From positions 62,001-126,000 of the forward strand of contig CAYXTI010000016.1 in assembly GCA_964468495.1 (NCBI GenBank): a stretch of 64,000 bases of DNA, in the 5' to 3' direction. Source of the DNA: CAYXTI01 sp964468495. Its GTDB lineage: Bacteria > Pseudomonadota > Alphaproteobacteria > Rickettsiales > Rickettsiaceae. A model generated the notes under the pieces. The model was not told the origin of the DNA, made no database searches, and saw nothing but the letters and a program-made list of their open reading frames with translations. The translations under genes were made by a program, and so were the position numbers. This document shows positions 46,229-55,961 of the stretch, piece by piece (position 1 is the first letter of the stretch; every line of letters begins with the position of its first letter).

Positions 46229-46654
46229 ATGAAAAAAATATTAATTGTAGAAGATAATGAACTAAACTTAAAACTATTTCATGATTTATTAGTTATTAAA
46301 AACTTTGAAATCATAGTATCTAGAGATGGGGTAGATATTACCAACTTAGTATTAAAAGAAAAACCAAACTTAATAATTATGGATATATATCTCAACCAAC
46401 TTTTAGGTACAGATTTAATAAAAGAACTAAAATCAAATACACTTACTAAATCTACCCCCATAATAGTAATTACTGCTTTTGCTATGTACAAAGAAAAAAA
46501 AGAAATCTTAAAATCAGGTTGCGATCTATATCTATCAAAACCCGTATTTATTGACCATTTTTATCAAGCAATTAATCAATTTATTAACTTAAAACAACAC
46601 ATTAAACATACTAAAAAAATTACACATGACAGCAAATATACTAGTAGTAGATGA
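46229..46654 (+). CDS. divK: Single-domain response regulator DivK
   Basis: CheY-like receiver of 141 residues. The acidic pocket is EDN (8-10), the phosphoacceptor is Asp52 (LIIMDIYL), Thr is at VITAFAM and Lys in LYLSKPV near 104. ILIVEDNELNLKLFHDLL and the TAFAMYKEKKEIL region match Caulobacter DivK, and linkage to pleD is that of the Caulobacter divK-pleD operon. The tail beyond residue 120 (KQHIKHTKKITHD) is longer than usual because the reading frame continues 29 bp into pleD. In Caulobacter DivK tunes DivJ, PleC and CckA and so CtrA. Confidence 0.88.
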   Translation: MKKILIVEDNELNLKLFHDLLVIKNFEIIVSRDGVDITNLVLKEKPNLIIMDIYLNQLLGTDLIKELKSNTLTKSTPIIVITAFAMYKEKKEILKSGCDLYLSKPVFIDHFYQAINQFINLKQHIKHTKKITHDSKYTSSR

Positions 46655-47987
46655 CTTATACGCAAACTTATATATACTCAAAACAAAATTGTTGAGTAAA
46701 TACTATACCGTATTTACAGCTAGAGATGGTATAGAAGCACTTGATATATTATTGAATCATAAAATAGATATTGTGTTACTTGATGTTATGATGCCTAGAC
46801 TAGACGGTTTTACTACTTGTAAAAAAATTAAAGCAACTGCTGAGATTACCCATATTCCTATTATTATGATCACAGCTCTATCCGATATTAAAGATCGTAT
46901 TAAAGGATTAGAAGCAGGAGCAGATGAATTTTTAACCAAACCTATTAATGATATTGCTTTATTTGCTAGAGTAAGGTCTCTTATCCATATGAAAGCAGCT
47001 ATTGATGAATTACATTTAAGAAATTCATCTCATATTGAGTTAGGTCATACTCCTTTAATAATAGACAATACTTTTTATGATAGTAAAATACTTATTATTG
47101 ATGATGATATAATTCAAGTAAAAAATATCACCAAATATTTATTGCCTATTACAGAACAAATAAAAGTTTTATATTCTTATTCAGAAAAAGATATATTAGG
47201 ATCATTTATCCCTAATTTAATTATTATTAATTATCAGATTGATAATCAAGATCCCTTTAGAATTATTGCAATGATTAGATCTAAACCTATATTTAAACAT
47301 GTAATAATAATGCTATTAACTGAAGAAGAAAATGTTGATTTAATTATTAGAGCTATGGATCTTGGAGTCAATGATTACTTTATTTATCCTATAGATCAAA
47401 GTGAACTACAAGCAAGAGTAAAAACTCAGTTAAGAAAACAAAAATATCAAAATAATTTAAGAGCAAAAGTAGTAGAAAGTATTAATTTATCATCTAGAGA
47501 TAGTTTAACTGGTCTATTTAATAGACGTTATTTTGATACCCACATAAAGCAAATGTCTAAAAAAGCTAATGAAAACAACGAGCCTTTTATTTTGCTAATG
47601 ATAGATATAGATAATTTTAAATTAGTTAATGATATTTATGGTCATCTTTCCGGAGACAAATTATTAAAACAAATTTCTGATGTATTAAAACAATCAGTAC
47701 ATATCACTGATCTTGTAGCAAGATACGGTGGAGAGGAATTTGCATTACTAATTAAAACTAATAAAGTAGATATTGCCTACTCTATTGCAGAAAAAATTAG
47801 AATAAATATTGCCTCTATGAGGCTTACAATGCTAACCAATAAAATAATACCACCTCAAACTATATCAATAGGATTATCTATATATAAAATTAATGAAGAT
47901 ATATCAACACTAATAAATAGAACAGACAAAGCACTATACTCTGCTAAACAAACTGGAAAAAATAAAATAGTAACTAATATAGAATAA
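46626..47987 (+). CDS. pleD: Diguanylate cyclase response regulator PleD
   Basis: REC-REC-GGDEF protein of 453 residues that makes cyclic di-GMP when phosphorylated. The first receiver has Asp53 (LLDVMMPRLDG). The second (about 150-270) is degenerate with IINYQ where the Asp would be, as in Caulobacter PleD. The cyclase domain begins SRDSLTGLFNRRYFD near 289-303, and the active motif is GGEEF at 368-372. The inhibitory RxxD site is altered: residues 359-362 read HITD. It starts inside divK (29-bp overlap), so it is translationally coupled. Confidence 0.95.
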   Translation: MTANILVVDDLYANLYILKTKLLSKYYTVFTARDGIEALDILLNHKIDIVLLDVMMPRLDGFTTCKKIKATAEITHIPIIMITALSDIKDRIKGLEAGADEFLTKPINDIALFARVRSLIHMKAAIDELHLRNSSHIELGHTPLIIDNTFYDSKILIIDDDIIQVKNITKYLLPITEQIKVLYSYSEKDILGSFIPNLIIINYQIDNQDPFRIIAMIRSKPIFKHVIIMLLTEEENVDLIIRAMDLGVNDYFIYPIDQSELQARVKTQLRKQKYQNNLRAKVVESINLSSRDSLTGLFNRRYFDTHIKQMSKKANENNEPFILLMIDIDNFKLVNDIYGHLSGDKLLKQISDVLKQSVHITDLVARYGGEEFALLIKTNKVDIAYSIAEKIRINIASMRLTMLTNKIIPPQTISIGLSIYKINEDISTLINRTDKALYSAKQTGKNKIVTNIE

Positions 47988-48176
47988 TAGAATCACGTTT
48001 TTAATTCTTAATAGTAAACTATACCTAAACAACCTATTATTACTAATATTTTCTATAGTTTTTAAATAATTATAATAAAGTAGCAACGATAATTTAAAGT
48101 CACACTAAAACGAATACATTAATCCATCACTTATTCAATAATATCATAATGTACTTAGTCACTATTTTAGTCATTA

Positions 48177-49677
<1,501 letters not shown>

Positions 49678-49680
49678 ATT

Positions 49681-49710
49681 CTGTCATTAATTCAAATATA
49701 ATTTTGACAG
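49681..49710 (-). repeat. Inverted repeat just 5' of 16S rRNA, possible processing stem
   Basis: CTGTCA (49681-49686) and TGACAG (49705-49710) flank an AT-rich loop directly before the mature 16S 5' end. It may guide RNase cleavage of the precursor. Confidence 0.35.
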
Positions 49711-49838
49711 GTAAAAACCATTAACAAATGATTTTTTTATTAATTATTACCGTCACTACCTTTATACAATTTATTTATTTACTATACTAAACAGCCCAAC
49801 ACTTAGTTAACATATAAATCACCTAAATGTCTAGTTTA

Positions 49839-49867
49839 CTTATAAACAATATTACTTATTATGTCAA
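49839..49867 (-). promoter_or_regulatory. Strong sigma-70 promoter of 16S rRNA
   Basis: Perfect -35 TTGACA (49867-49862), a 17-bp spacer and -10 TATAAG (49844-49839) on the minus strand; the start is near 49832 with a precursor leader of about 155 nt. This is the best promoter match in the window and sits where an rRNA promoter is expected. Confidence 0.75.
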
Positions 49868-49983
49868 TAAGTAAATAATGAAATACTATTACCTTATTTT
49901 TTATCTAACTTTCATTATACATTAAATATGCTTATAAAATCAAATTATAATAAATATCTTATAACGATAATTAATAATTTATA

Positions 49984-50904
49984 TCAAATACTAAATAGAA
50001 TTTGATTACTTATATAGCTTAGCGAAGATTTAATTTTTGAAAAAAAATCAAATAAAAAAGAAATATTATCCTTTTTATTAATTTCCACTATTTTTACTTT
50101 TAAATCACTACTTATTTTTTTTTCTTGATATAACCAAGACAAGGCAGTTTCCTCTTCTCCTATAGCATCAACTAATTTTAATGAATATGCTTGTCTTCCT
50201 GTATATGTTCTTCCATCAGCTATTTTTTTGACATAATCTATATCAAGGTTACGCCTAGTTGCTACTAATTCTATAAAATATTGATATGTATCCATAACCC
50301 CCTCTAACAATACTTCTTTAACATAGGGAGGTGTTTTTTCAAATAAATCAGGCATAGCCTTAAACTCAGAAGACCTTAAAGTATTAGATGTAACGCCTAT
50401 TTTTTTAGCTAATTCACTAATATCAGTAGAACGTAATATTACTCCAATTGACCCAGTTAAAGTTCCATTATGAGTAACTATATAGTCAGCGCCAAGAGCT
50501 ACCATATACCCCCCAGAAGCAGCTACACTCCAAAGCACTGCTACAACAGGTTTTTTCTCTGCAATTTTACGCAAAGTGTTAAATATATTTTCTGCTCCAA
50601 CTACAGTTCCTCCAGGGCAATCAACATTTACTATTAATGCTTTTATATCATTATCATTTAAAACTCTTTCTTTCATTATTTTTATTTTTTTAAAATCCCC
50701 ATAAACAATATCATTAATTTCAATACTTCCTATATATGGCTCTTTTTTGGGGTTTTGTTTTTGTAAAAAATTTAAATTTGTTTTAAATCCCTGGCTAAAA
50801 GCAACAATTGCTCCAATAACAACTATTAATGTTACTATTTTCCATCTTATGACAGATAACTTATTTCTTTTTCGTTCTATTAAATACTCAGGACTAATAT
50901 TCAT
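49984..50904 (-). CDS. sppA: Signal peptide peptidase SppA (S49 family)
   Basis: Membrane-bound serine protease of 306 residues that degrades cleaved signal peptides. One transmembrane helix covers about 21-40. The nucleophile Ser130 is in SVAASGGYMVALGAD and the general base Lys182 in RSSEFKAMPD, the Ser-Lys dyad of S49 enzymes. It is the short, 36-kDa type, with one protease domain, as in other alphaproteobacteria. It overlaps the end of smpB by 11 bp and closes the dapA-smpB-sppA operon. Confidence 0.94.
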   Translation of the reverse strand: MNISPEYLIERKRNKLSVIRWKIVTLIVVIGAIVAFSQGFKTNLNFLQKQNPKKEPYIGSIEINDIVYGDFKKIKIMKERVLNDNDIKALIVNVDCPGGTVVGAENIFNTLRKIAEKKPVVAVLWSVAASGGYMVALGADYIVTHNGTLTGSIGVILRSTDISELAKKIGVTSNTLRSSEFKAMPDLFEKTPPYVKEVLLEGVMDTYQYFIELVATRRNLDIDYVKKIADGRTYTGRQAYSLKLVDAIGEEETALSWLYQEKKISSDLKVKIVEINKKDNISFLFDFFSKIKSSLSYISNQILFSI

Positions 50905-51367
50905 TATTTTTTTCTTTTATTCTTCTATCTTTTTCTTTTTTCCAATCTTTATCTTTAATTGTTTGACGTTTATCGTAAATCTTTTTACCTTTTGCTACAC
51001 CCAACTCTACTTTTACTAAACTATTTGCAAAAAAAATTGATAATGGTATTAAAGTATAACCTTTTAATTTAACTTTTCCATAAATTTTTTCTATTTCTCT
51101 TTTTCTTAATAATAATTGACGAACTCTTGTTGAGTTATGAGCAAATAAATTTGAATATTTATATTCTGCAATATGACATTTATACAAATACACCATATTA
51201 TCTTTATTAATATCAACATATGCTTCAGCTATAGAAATATGACCTGCTCTTATAGATTTCACCTCGCTTCCAACTAAAATTATACCAGCTTCTATTTTGG
51301 ATTCAACATAATATTGAAACAACGCTTTTCTATTGATAGATATATATTTTCTTTTATGCCCAGACAT
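50894..51367 (-). CDS. smpB: tmRNA-binding protein SmpB
   Basis: RNA-binding protein of 157 residues needed for ribosome rescue by trans-translation. ALFQYYVESKIEAGIILVGSEVKSIRAG is visible in sections near 14-41 and NLFAHNSTRVRQLLLRKREI near 73-92. The C-terminal basic tail (KKIYDKRQTIKDKDWKKEKDR, in parts) enters the mRNA channel. No tmRNA gene was found beside it. It is 42 bp behind dapA, a pairing common in Rickettsiales. Confidence 0.96.
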   Translation of the reverse strand: MSGHKRKYISINRKALFQYYVESKIEAGIILVGSEVKSIRAGHISIAEAYVDINKDNMVYLYKCHIAEYKYSNLFAHNSTRVRQLLLRKREIEKIYGKVKLKGYTLIPLSIFFANSLVKVELGVAKGKKIYDKRQTIKDKDWKKEKDRRIKEKNNEY

Positions 51368-51409
51368 TATAGATTAAATTACTTAGTGACCATGATTCTA
51401 TATTAGAAA

Positions 51410-52303
51410 TTAGAATATTGTTTTATTAATATTAAAAGTTTTTACAGCTATTTGAATTTTCTTTGCTGTTTCTTTACTAGCAATAGTTAAAGGTAATTTA
51501 CATTCATTCTTACATAAATTTAACAATGATGCCGCATACTTTATTCCTATTGGATTAACTTCAGTTACTAAACTATTATATAATTTCAGCACTTTACTTT
51601 GCATATCAAGAGCTAGAGATATTTCTCCAGAATTATATTTTCTTTGTATTAGCACACAATAATCCGGTATTATATTAGATATCACTGATACCACCCCTTT
51701 TCCTCCATATATATTATATGCTATAACATTATTATCATTACCACTTAAAAAATTAATATGCATTAATTTTTTTGATAATCTTAATGGCCTTTCGATATCT
51801 AAACTAGCATCTTTTATTGCGGCAATATTTTTTAATTCAGATAATTTCACTATAGTATTATCTTCCAGATCTATACCTGTCCTTTTAGGATTTATATATA
51901 TTAATATTGGCCATTTACTAACTTCATTTAATTTTATATAATGCTGAATAATTCCTTCCTGAGTAGGATATACATAATACGGAGTAATTAACATAATTCC
52001 TTGTATATCAAAGTTATATAATTTCCTAATTTTTTTTATAGCCTCTTCCGTACTAATTTCATTAACAGCTACAATAATTGCTACTCTAGACATATTATAC
52101 TTGATAACATAATCTATTAAATTATAATACTCATCATCACTTAAAATATTACCTTCTCCAGTGGATCCAGCTATTAAGATAGCTTCTACTTTTGCTTTTA
52201 TTTGTATCTCAATTATTTTTTCAAGCGCTTTAATATCCAACATCCCATTTCTCATAGGAGTAATTAATGCTGTAATTACCCCTTCATATAAATTTCTTAT
52301 CAT
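51410..52303 (-). CDS. dapA: 4-hydroxy-tetrahydrodipicolinate synthase DapA
   Basis: TIM-barrel enzyme of 297 residues condensing pyruvate with aspartate semialdehyde, first step to meso-diaminopimelate for peptidoglycan and to lysine. The Schiff-base lysine is Lys164 (IAAIKDAS). The catalytic Tyr is in LIYINPKRTG (Tyr136), and GSTGEG at 46-51 binds substrate carboxylate. Sequence drift from free-living DapA is noticeable but all active-site parts are there. Its presence together with AmpG suggests the cell keeps a peptidoglycan layer. Confidence 0.93.
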   Translation of the reverse strand: MIRNLYEGVITALITPMRNGMLDIKALEKIIEIQIKAKVEAILIAGSTGEGNILSDDEYYNLIDYVIKYNMSRVAIIVAVNEISTEEAIKKIRKLYNFDIQGIMLITPYYVYPTQEGIIQHYIKLNEVSKWPILIYINPKRTGIDLEDNTIVKLSELKNIAAIKDASLDIERPLRLSKKLMHINFLSGNDNNVIAYNIYGGKGVVSVISNIIPDYCVLIQRKYNSGEISLALDMQSKVLKLYNSLVTEVNPIGIKYAASLLNLCKNECKLPLTIASKETAKKIQIAVKTFNINKTIF

Positions 52304-52657
52304 TAATATATCTATTATTTATATTTATTACACCAATAACATTAACTAAATTAATTATATTGATTGTTATAATTTCAACCTAATTCCTAGTATTAATTAT
52401 TTATAATTACCTAGATAATTAAGATAATAATTAACAGGAAACAATACTTATAACCAATTATTAATATATTGATTTCTAATTATACTATTTTATAAACCTT
52501 TGATCATTTGCTCCTATAAATTATTTGAAAGCATAACAAATTTATTTTTTATAATATAACAACATTACAATAATTTTACTAATACTACTTTAAAATTATA
52601 TATTTATCTTCGCCAAACTAATATGAAATTGTCTCACTTATAATCCAAAATATATAC
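52304..52657. other. Gap between divergent dapA and the rpoH promoter
   Basis: No coding frame, tmRNA-like sequence or other RNA gene recognised. The dapA promoter must lie here but no convincing box pair was seen. Confidence 0.45.
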
Positions 52658-52686
52658 TTGTTAATATTATTTATATCTTCTATAAT
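52658..52686 (+). promoter_or_regulatory. Sigma-70 promoter of rpoH
   Basis: TTGTTA (52658-52663), 17-bp spacer, perfect TATAAT (52681-52686). The predicted start near 52693 leaves an unusually long leader of about 195 nt before rpoH, room for post-transcriptional control. Confidence 0.55.
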
Positions 52687-52887
52687 GTGTCAGAATATAT
52701 GTTGTAGAATGCAATTGTAGATATTATGTTACAATCTTTAAATATGTATAGTTTTTTTACCAGATTACTCATTCATTAAAATGAAACTAGTAATTTTTAA
52801 AATTAGTAAAATTTTGTATTCTTTATAAGTGTAAATATATAGATTCTATCTAAATAAAACAATAATATTAATAATAAGATATAGTCA

Positions 52888-53781
52888 ATGATAAAAACAA
52901 AAAATACACCTATTATCAAGAATAGTCTTAATAGTTATTTACGTGCAGTAAACAGTATTCATTCCTTAACTAAAGAAGAGGAATTTATGCTAGCAAAAAA
53001 CTATCTTGAGAAAAATGATTTAGTAGCAGCTCATAAACTAGTAACAAGCCACCTTAAGCTTGTAGTAAAAATTGCTATTACATATAAAAATTATGGGTTA
53101 CCAATTTCTGAATTAATTTCAGAAGGAAGTATTGGACTAATGCAAGCAGTAAAAAAATTCGATTATAGTTTAGGATTTCGTTTATCCACATATGCTATGT
53201 GGTGGATAAAAGCATCTATACAAGAATATATCTTGAAATCATGGTCTTTAGTAAAAATAGGAACAACTTCTGCTCAAAAAAAGCTATTTTTTAGCTTAAG
53301 AAAAGCAAAAAATAAATTGCTAAATGATTATAAATATAATATTAACGAAACTGATTACCATATAATTGCAAATAAATTAGGAGCTAGCAGCAAAGAAGTA
53401 TCTGAGATGGATCAACGCCTATCCTATCAGGACCTCTCGTTAAATAACCCAGCAAATAAAAATGACAATAACCACAATGAAATAATTAATTTATTACCGA
53501 CTCTTCAACCAAATCAAGAAAGTATTCTGTTACGTAAACAAGCTTTTAATAGTAAAATGCTTGTACTAACTGAGGCTTTAAAAACACTTGATGAAAGAGA
53601 AACAACTATTATAACAGCAAGAAAACTAAATGAATCTCCATCCACCTTAGACACTTTAAGTATGAAATATAAAATTTCTAAGGAAAGGGTGCGTCAGATT
53701 GAAAATAAGGCCTTTAGAAAAATTAAAGATTTCGTTCTAACTAGAGTAAATGAAGACGGACAAAGAATAACATCAATTTAA
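52888..53781 (+). CDS. rpoH: Heat-shock sigma factor RpoH (sigma-32)
   Basis: Alternative sigma factor of 297 residues. Region 2 contains HLKLVVKIAITYKNYGLPISEL, in pieces near 56-77, then EGSIGLMQAVKKFDYSLGFR and STYAMWWIKASIQEYIL near 95-127, reading the -10 box. The RpoH box QKKLFFSLRKAK near 130-142 is the motif that sets RpoH apart from RpoD. Region 4 ends SKERVRQIENKAFRKIKD. No clear ribosome-binding site precedes the ATG. The groES promoter in this window is a likely target. Its stop codon overlaps that of convergent rnd. Confidence 0.96.
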   Translation: MIKTKNTPIIKNSLNSYLRAVNSIHSLTKEEEFMLAKNYLEKNDLVAAHKLVTSHLKLVVKIAITYKNYGLPISELISEGSIGLMQAVKKFDYSLGFRLSTYAMWWIKASIQEYILKSWSLVKIGTTSAQKKLFFSLRKAKNKLLNDYKYNINETDYHIIANKLGASSKEVSEMDQRLSYQDLSLNNPANKNDNNHNEIINLLPTLQPNQESILLRKQAFNSKMLVLTEALKTLDERETTIITARKLNESPSTLDTLSMKYKISKERVRQIENKAFRKIKDFVLTRVNEDGQRITSI

Positions 53782-54440
53782 TTAAAAGAAAATAAATCAA
53801 CATGCTCCCAACCAATTAAGTCTAATTCAACCCTTGTAGAGAGAAAATTAAATATTTTATTAGCAATAGCAATCCTATTTTCTTTTTGTAACATTTTAGT
53901 TAAAATTTCTCTTAAGGAATGTAAATATAATACATCTTTAGCAGCATATTCCTGCTGATCATTACTTAGCACGCTGTCTCCCCAATATGAACATTGTTGG
54001 TGTTTTGATATACTAATATCTAGCAATTCTCTACATAACTCCTTCAATCCATGCTGATCAGTATAAGTACGTACTAATTTTGATGCAATTTTTGTACAAA
54101 AAACATTTTTTATATCAATTTGAAGATATTTTTTAATGACCGCTAAATCAAACCTAGCATAATGAAAAATAATAATCCTATTAGGATCCTCTAATAATCT
54201 TTTTAAATTTGGAGCTATAAAACTCTGGTCAGTAAAATGTACTATATATGCTTTACCATTACCATTACTAAATTGTAGAACACATAATCTATCTCTATTC
54301 AGATTTAACCCCATAGTCTCAGTATCTACAGCTAAATCTCCTTCAAGAAAAAAATTCATAGGAATATCATTATAAAATACTTGAACTGTAATAATAACCC
54401 TCCATTTTATAATTAAATCTAATATATATTTATAAAACAC
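53778..54440 (-). CDS. rnd: Ribonuclease D-like 3'-5' exonuclease
   Basis: DEDD-family exonuclease for tRNA maturation or RNA turnover. Exo I is LAVDTETMGL, Exo II IIFHYARFDLAVIKKY, and Exo III DQQEYAAKDVLYLH with its Tyr. It lacks the HRDC domains of E. coli RNase D; this short form (about 205 residues) is standard in Rickettsiales. The start is doubtful. The outer limit given is a GTG at 54440 without ribosome-binding site, while the only ATG (54359) would cut off the first strand. A GGAGG at 54403-54399 stands just before ATT codons at 54395 and 54392, where homologues begin, so a non-standard start is likely. Confidence 0.88.
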   Translation of the reverse strand: MFYKYILDLIIKWRVIITVQVFYNDIPMNFFLEGDLAVDTETMGLNLNRDRLCVLQFSNGNGKAYIVHFTDQSFIAPNLKRLLEDPNRIIIFHYARFDLAVIKKYLQIDIKNVFCTKIASKLVRTYTDQHGLKELCRELLDISISKHQQCSYWGDSVLSNDQQEYAAKDVLYLHSLREILTKMLQKENRIAIANKIFNFLSTRVELDLIGWEHVDLFSFN

Positions 54441-54467
54441 TAAATATCTAGCAACTATATCACTAAA

Positions 54468-54794
54468 TTATTCTTTTTCAATTAAAAATATTTCTTCATC
54501 TTTATTAGAAAAACCTAGTATATTTCTAGCTTTTTCATCTAACATATCTAAATCTAAAGAACCTGAACTTAATAATTTAACATCATTTCCTATTCTTAAA
54601 CTTTTTGCCTGTAAATTACATAAATAACTTCGTGACTCAACTAACTGTTTTTTAATATTCCAGTAAGCAAATAAACCTCTACTGCCATATAACAAATGAA
54701 AAACAAAATAAATAAAAATAGCCCCCACTAAACAAGGAACGATAAAATTCTTTAGTCTATTTAGTCTTATAGATTTTATATGATCCAATTTCAT
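54468..54794 (-). CDS. FtsB/DivIC-type septum formation initiator
   Basis: Bitopic membrane protein of 108 residues. After a basic cytoplasmic stub a single helix spans about 20-38, followed by a short coiled coil (WNIKKQLVESRSYLCNLQA) and a C-terminal LDMLDEKARNILGFSNKDE that matches the FtsB D-x-x-x-x-E-x-A-R-x-x-L-G-x motif. FtsB helps FtsL and FtsQ recruit the septal peptidoglycan synthase. Homologues in alphaproteobacteria usually follow eno and precede pdhA; that context is absent here. It is 27 bp ahead of the rnd outer limit. Confidence 0.82.
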   Translation of the reverse strand: MKLDHIKSIRLNRLKNFIVPCLVGAIFIYFVFHLLYGSRGLFAYWNIKKQLVESRSYLCNLQAKSLRIGNDVKLLSSGSLDLDMLDEKARNILGFSNKDEEIFLIEKE

Positions 54795-55020
54795 TTTTTT
54801 ATCAATAATTATTATCTATTAAATAATTATCATCTACTACCTGTTACTAGATTAACTACCAAAATAAGACTTAATTAAATTTGATAAAATAAAAGTTAAT
54901 TAAACTAAAAAATAACATTACTACAACAAGAAAAAGCACTTATACTACAAGTATTAGTATAATATACTAGTACTAAAATAACAATTAATTTTATAATATT
55001 AATTTTACAACTCTCTGTTA

Positions 55021-55080
55021 TACTCTCAATAGTGTGGTGAAAGCACCTAGAAGCAAATGCGAGCTCAATTACCCTTTCTA
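55021..55080. other. Locally G+C-rich segment of unknown nature
   Basis: This 60-bp stretch between cdsA and the ftsB-like gene holds 25 G/C (about 42%), well above surrounding spacers. It includes a small hairpin GGTG-AAAG-CACC at 55036-55047. No tRNA, SRP RNA or protein match is evident on either strand. It may be a small RNA or the rest of a lost gene. Confidence 0.3.
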
Positions 55081-55084
55081 AAAA

Positions 55085-55768
55085 TTAAAAATTACTTGAA
55101 CTATTATAAAAATGAGCCATAAATAAATATATTGCGGCTAAAGGAGCAGTAAATATTATACTATCAAAACGATCTAATACTCCACCATGCCCATAAATTA
55201 TAGTTCCACTATCTTTAATATTGGCTTTTCTTTTAATAAAAGATATAAATATATCACTTACTTGAGCTATACAAGCTAATATAGCACACTTTAAAAAAAG
55301 ATTAATATTAAATTTTAGCAAATATTCTGGAATATAATATTGAGGAATTAGAGATAATAACCAAAGCGAAGCTGAACCACTTATTATACCAATAACAAAC
55401 CCGCTTATTGTTTTATTAGGACTAATTTTAGGAACAAGCTTAGGACCAGCAAATATCTTTCCTCCAAACATAGCCATAATATCGACTGACGATATAACTA
55501 CAAAAAAAGATAATAACAGCCACCCTACCGAATCATATAATGATAACACCATCATAGATACAATTGCTACTGGAATTAAAACTAACCCAATATACCTATA
55601 TAAGTTAGAATTATAAGTTATTGTATACCATTCAGAAAACATAAAGAAAGCTAATATTATGCCTGTTATATAAAATAGAAACCTGCAGACAAAAGCTACA
55701 ACTACGCATAATATCATTAAAATTAATGAAGAAATTATCCTTTGTACTATATTACTATTTATAACCAT
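55085..55768 (-). CDS. cdsA: Phosphatidate cytidylyltransferase CdsA
   Basis: Integral membrane enzyme of 227 residues that makes CDP-diacylglycerol, the precursor of all bacterial phospholipids. The C-terminal family signature is clear: SFIKRKANIKDSGTIIYGHG then GGVLDRFDSIIF near 179-209, with the metal-binding acidic residues. Six or more hydrophobic segments precede it. It is at the short end of the family (usual 250-280). The usual partners uppS, dxr and rseP are not adjacent, another broken gene cluster. Confidence 0.92.
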   Translation of the reverse strand: MVINSNIVQRIISSLILMILCVVVAFVCRFLFYITGIILAFFMFSEWYTITYNSNLYRYIGLVLIPVAIVSMMVLSLYDSVGWLLLSFFVVISSVDIMAMFGGKIFAGPKLVPKISPNKTISGFVIGIISGSASLWLLSLIPQYYIPEYLLKFNINLFLKCAILACIAQVSDIFISFIKRKANIKDSGTIIYGHGGVLDRFDSIIFTAPLAAIYLFMAHFYNSSSNF

Positions 55769-55961
55769 ATAATATCAATACTATTACAAAAAAACATTTG
55801 TATTGGTATTTTAATGCAACCTAACACAAATATAGTATGGAAGCATGCTATAATAATTAAATAATTATGTCAATAATCATTGTAATTATAGTAATTAAAA
55901 TTTTTTATTTTAATTAAGTTTTAATATTAATAAGTTAATGTTTTATTCTAATAACAAAAAC

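Noticed and set aside
52304..52887. Possible tmRNA gene near smpB and dapA
   Set aside because: I looked for the G+C-rich acceptor and tag regions of one- or two-piece tmRNA and saw none.
55021..55080. 4.5S (SRP) RNA candidate
   Set aside because: A GGTG-AAAG-CACC hairpin exists but the conserved SRP domain IV bases (AGG and GGAAGnAGCA) are missing.
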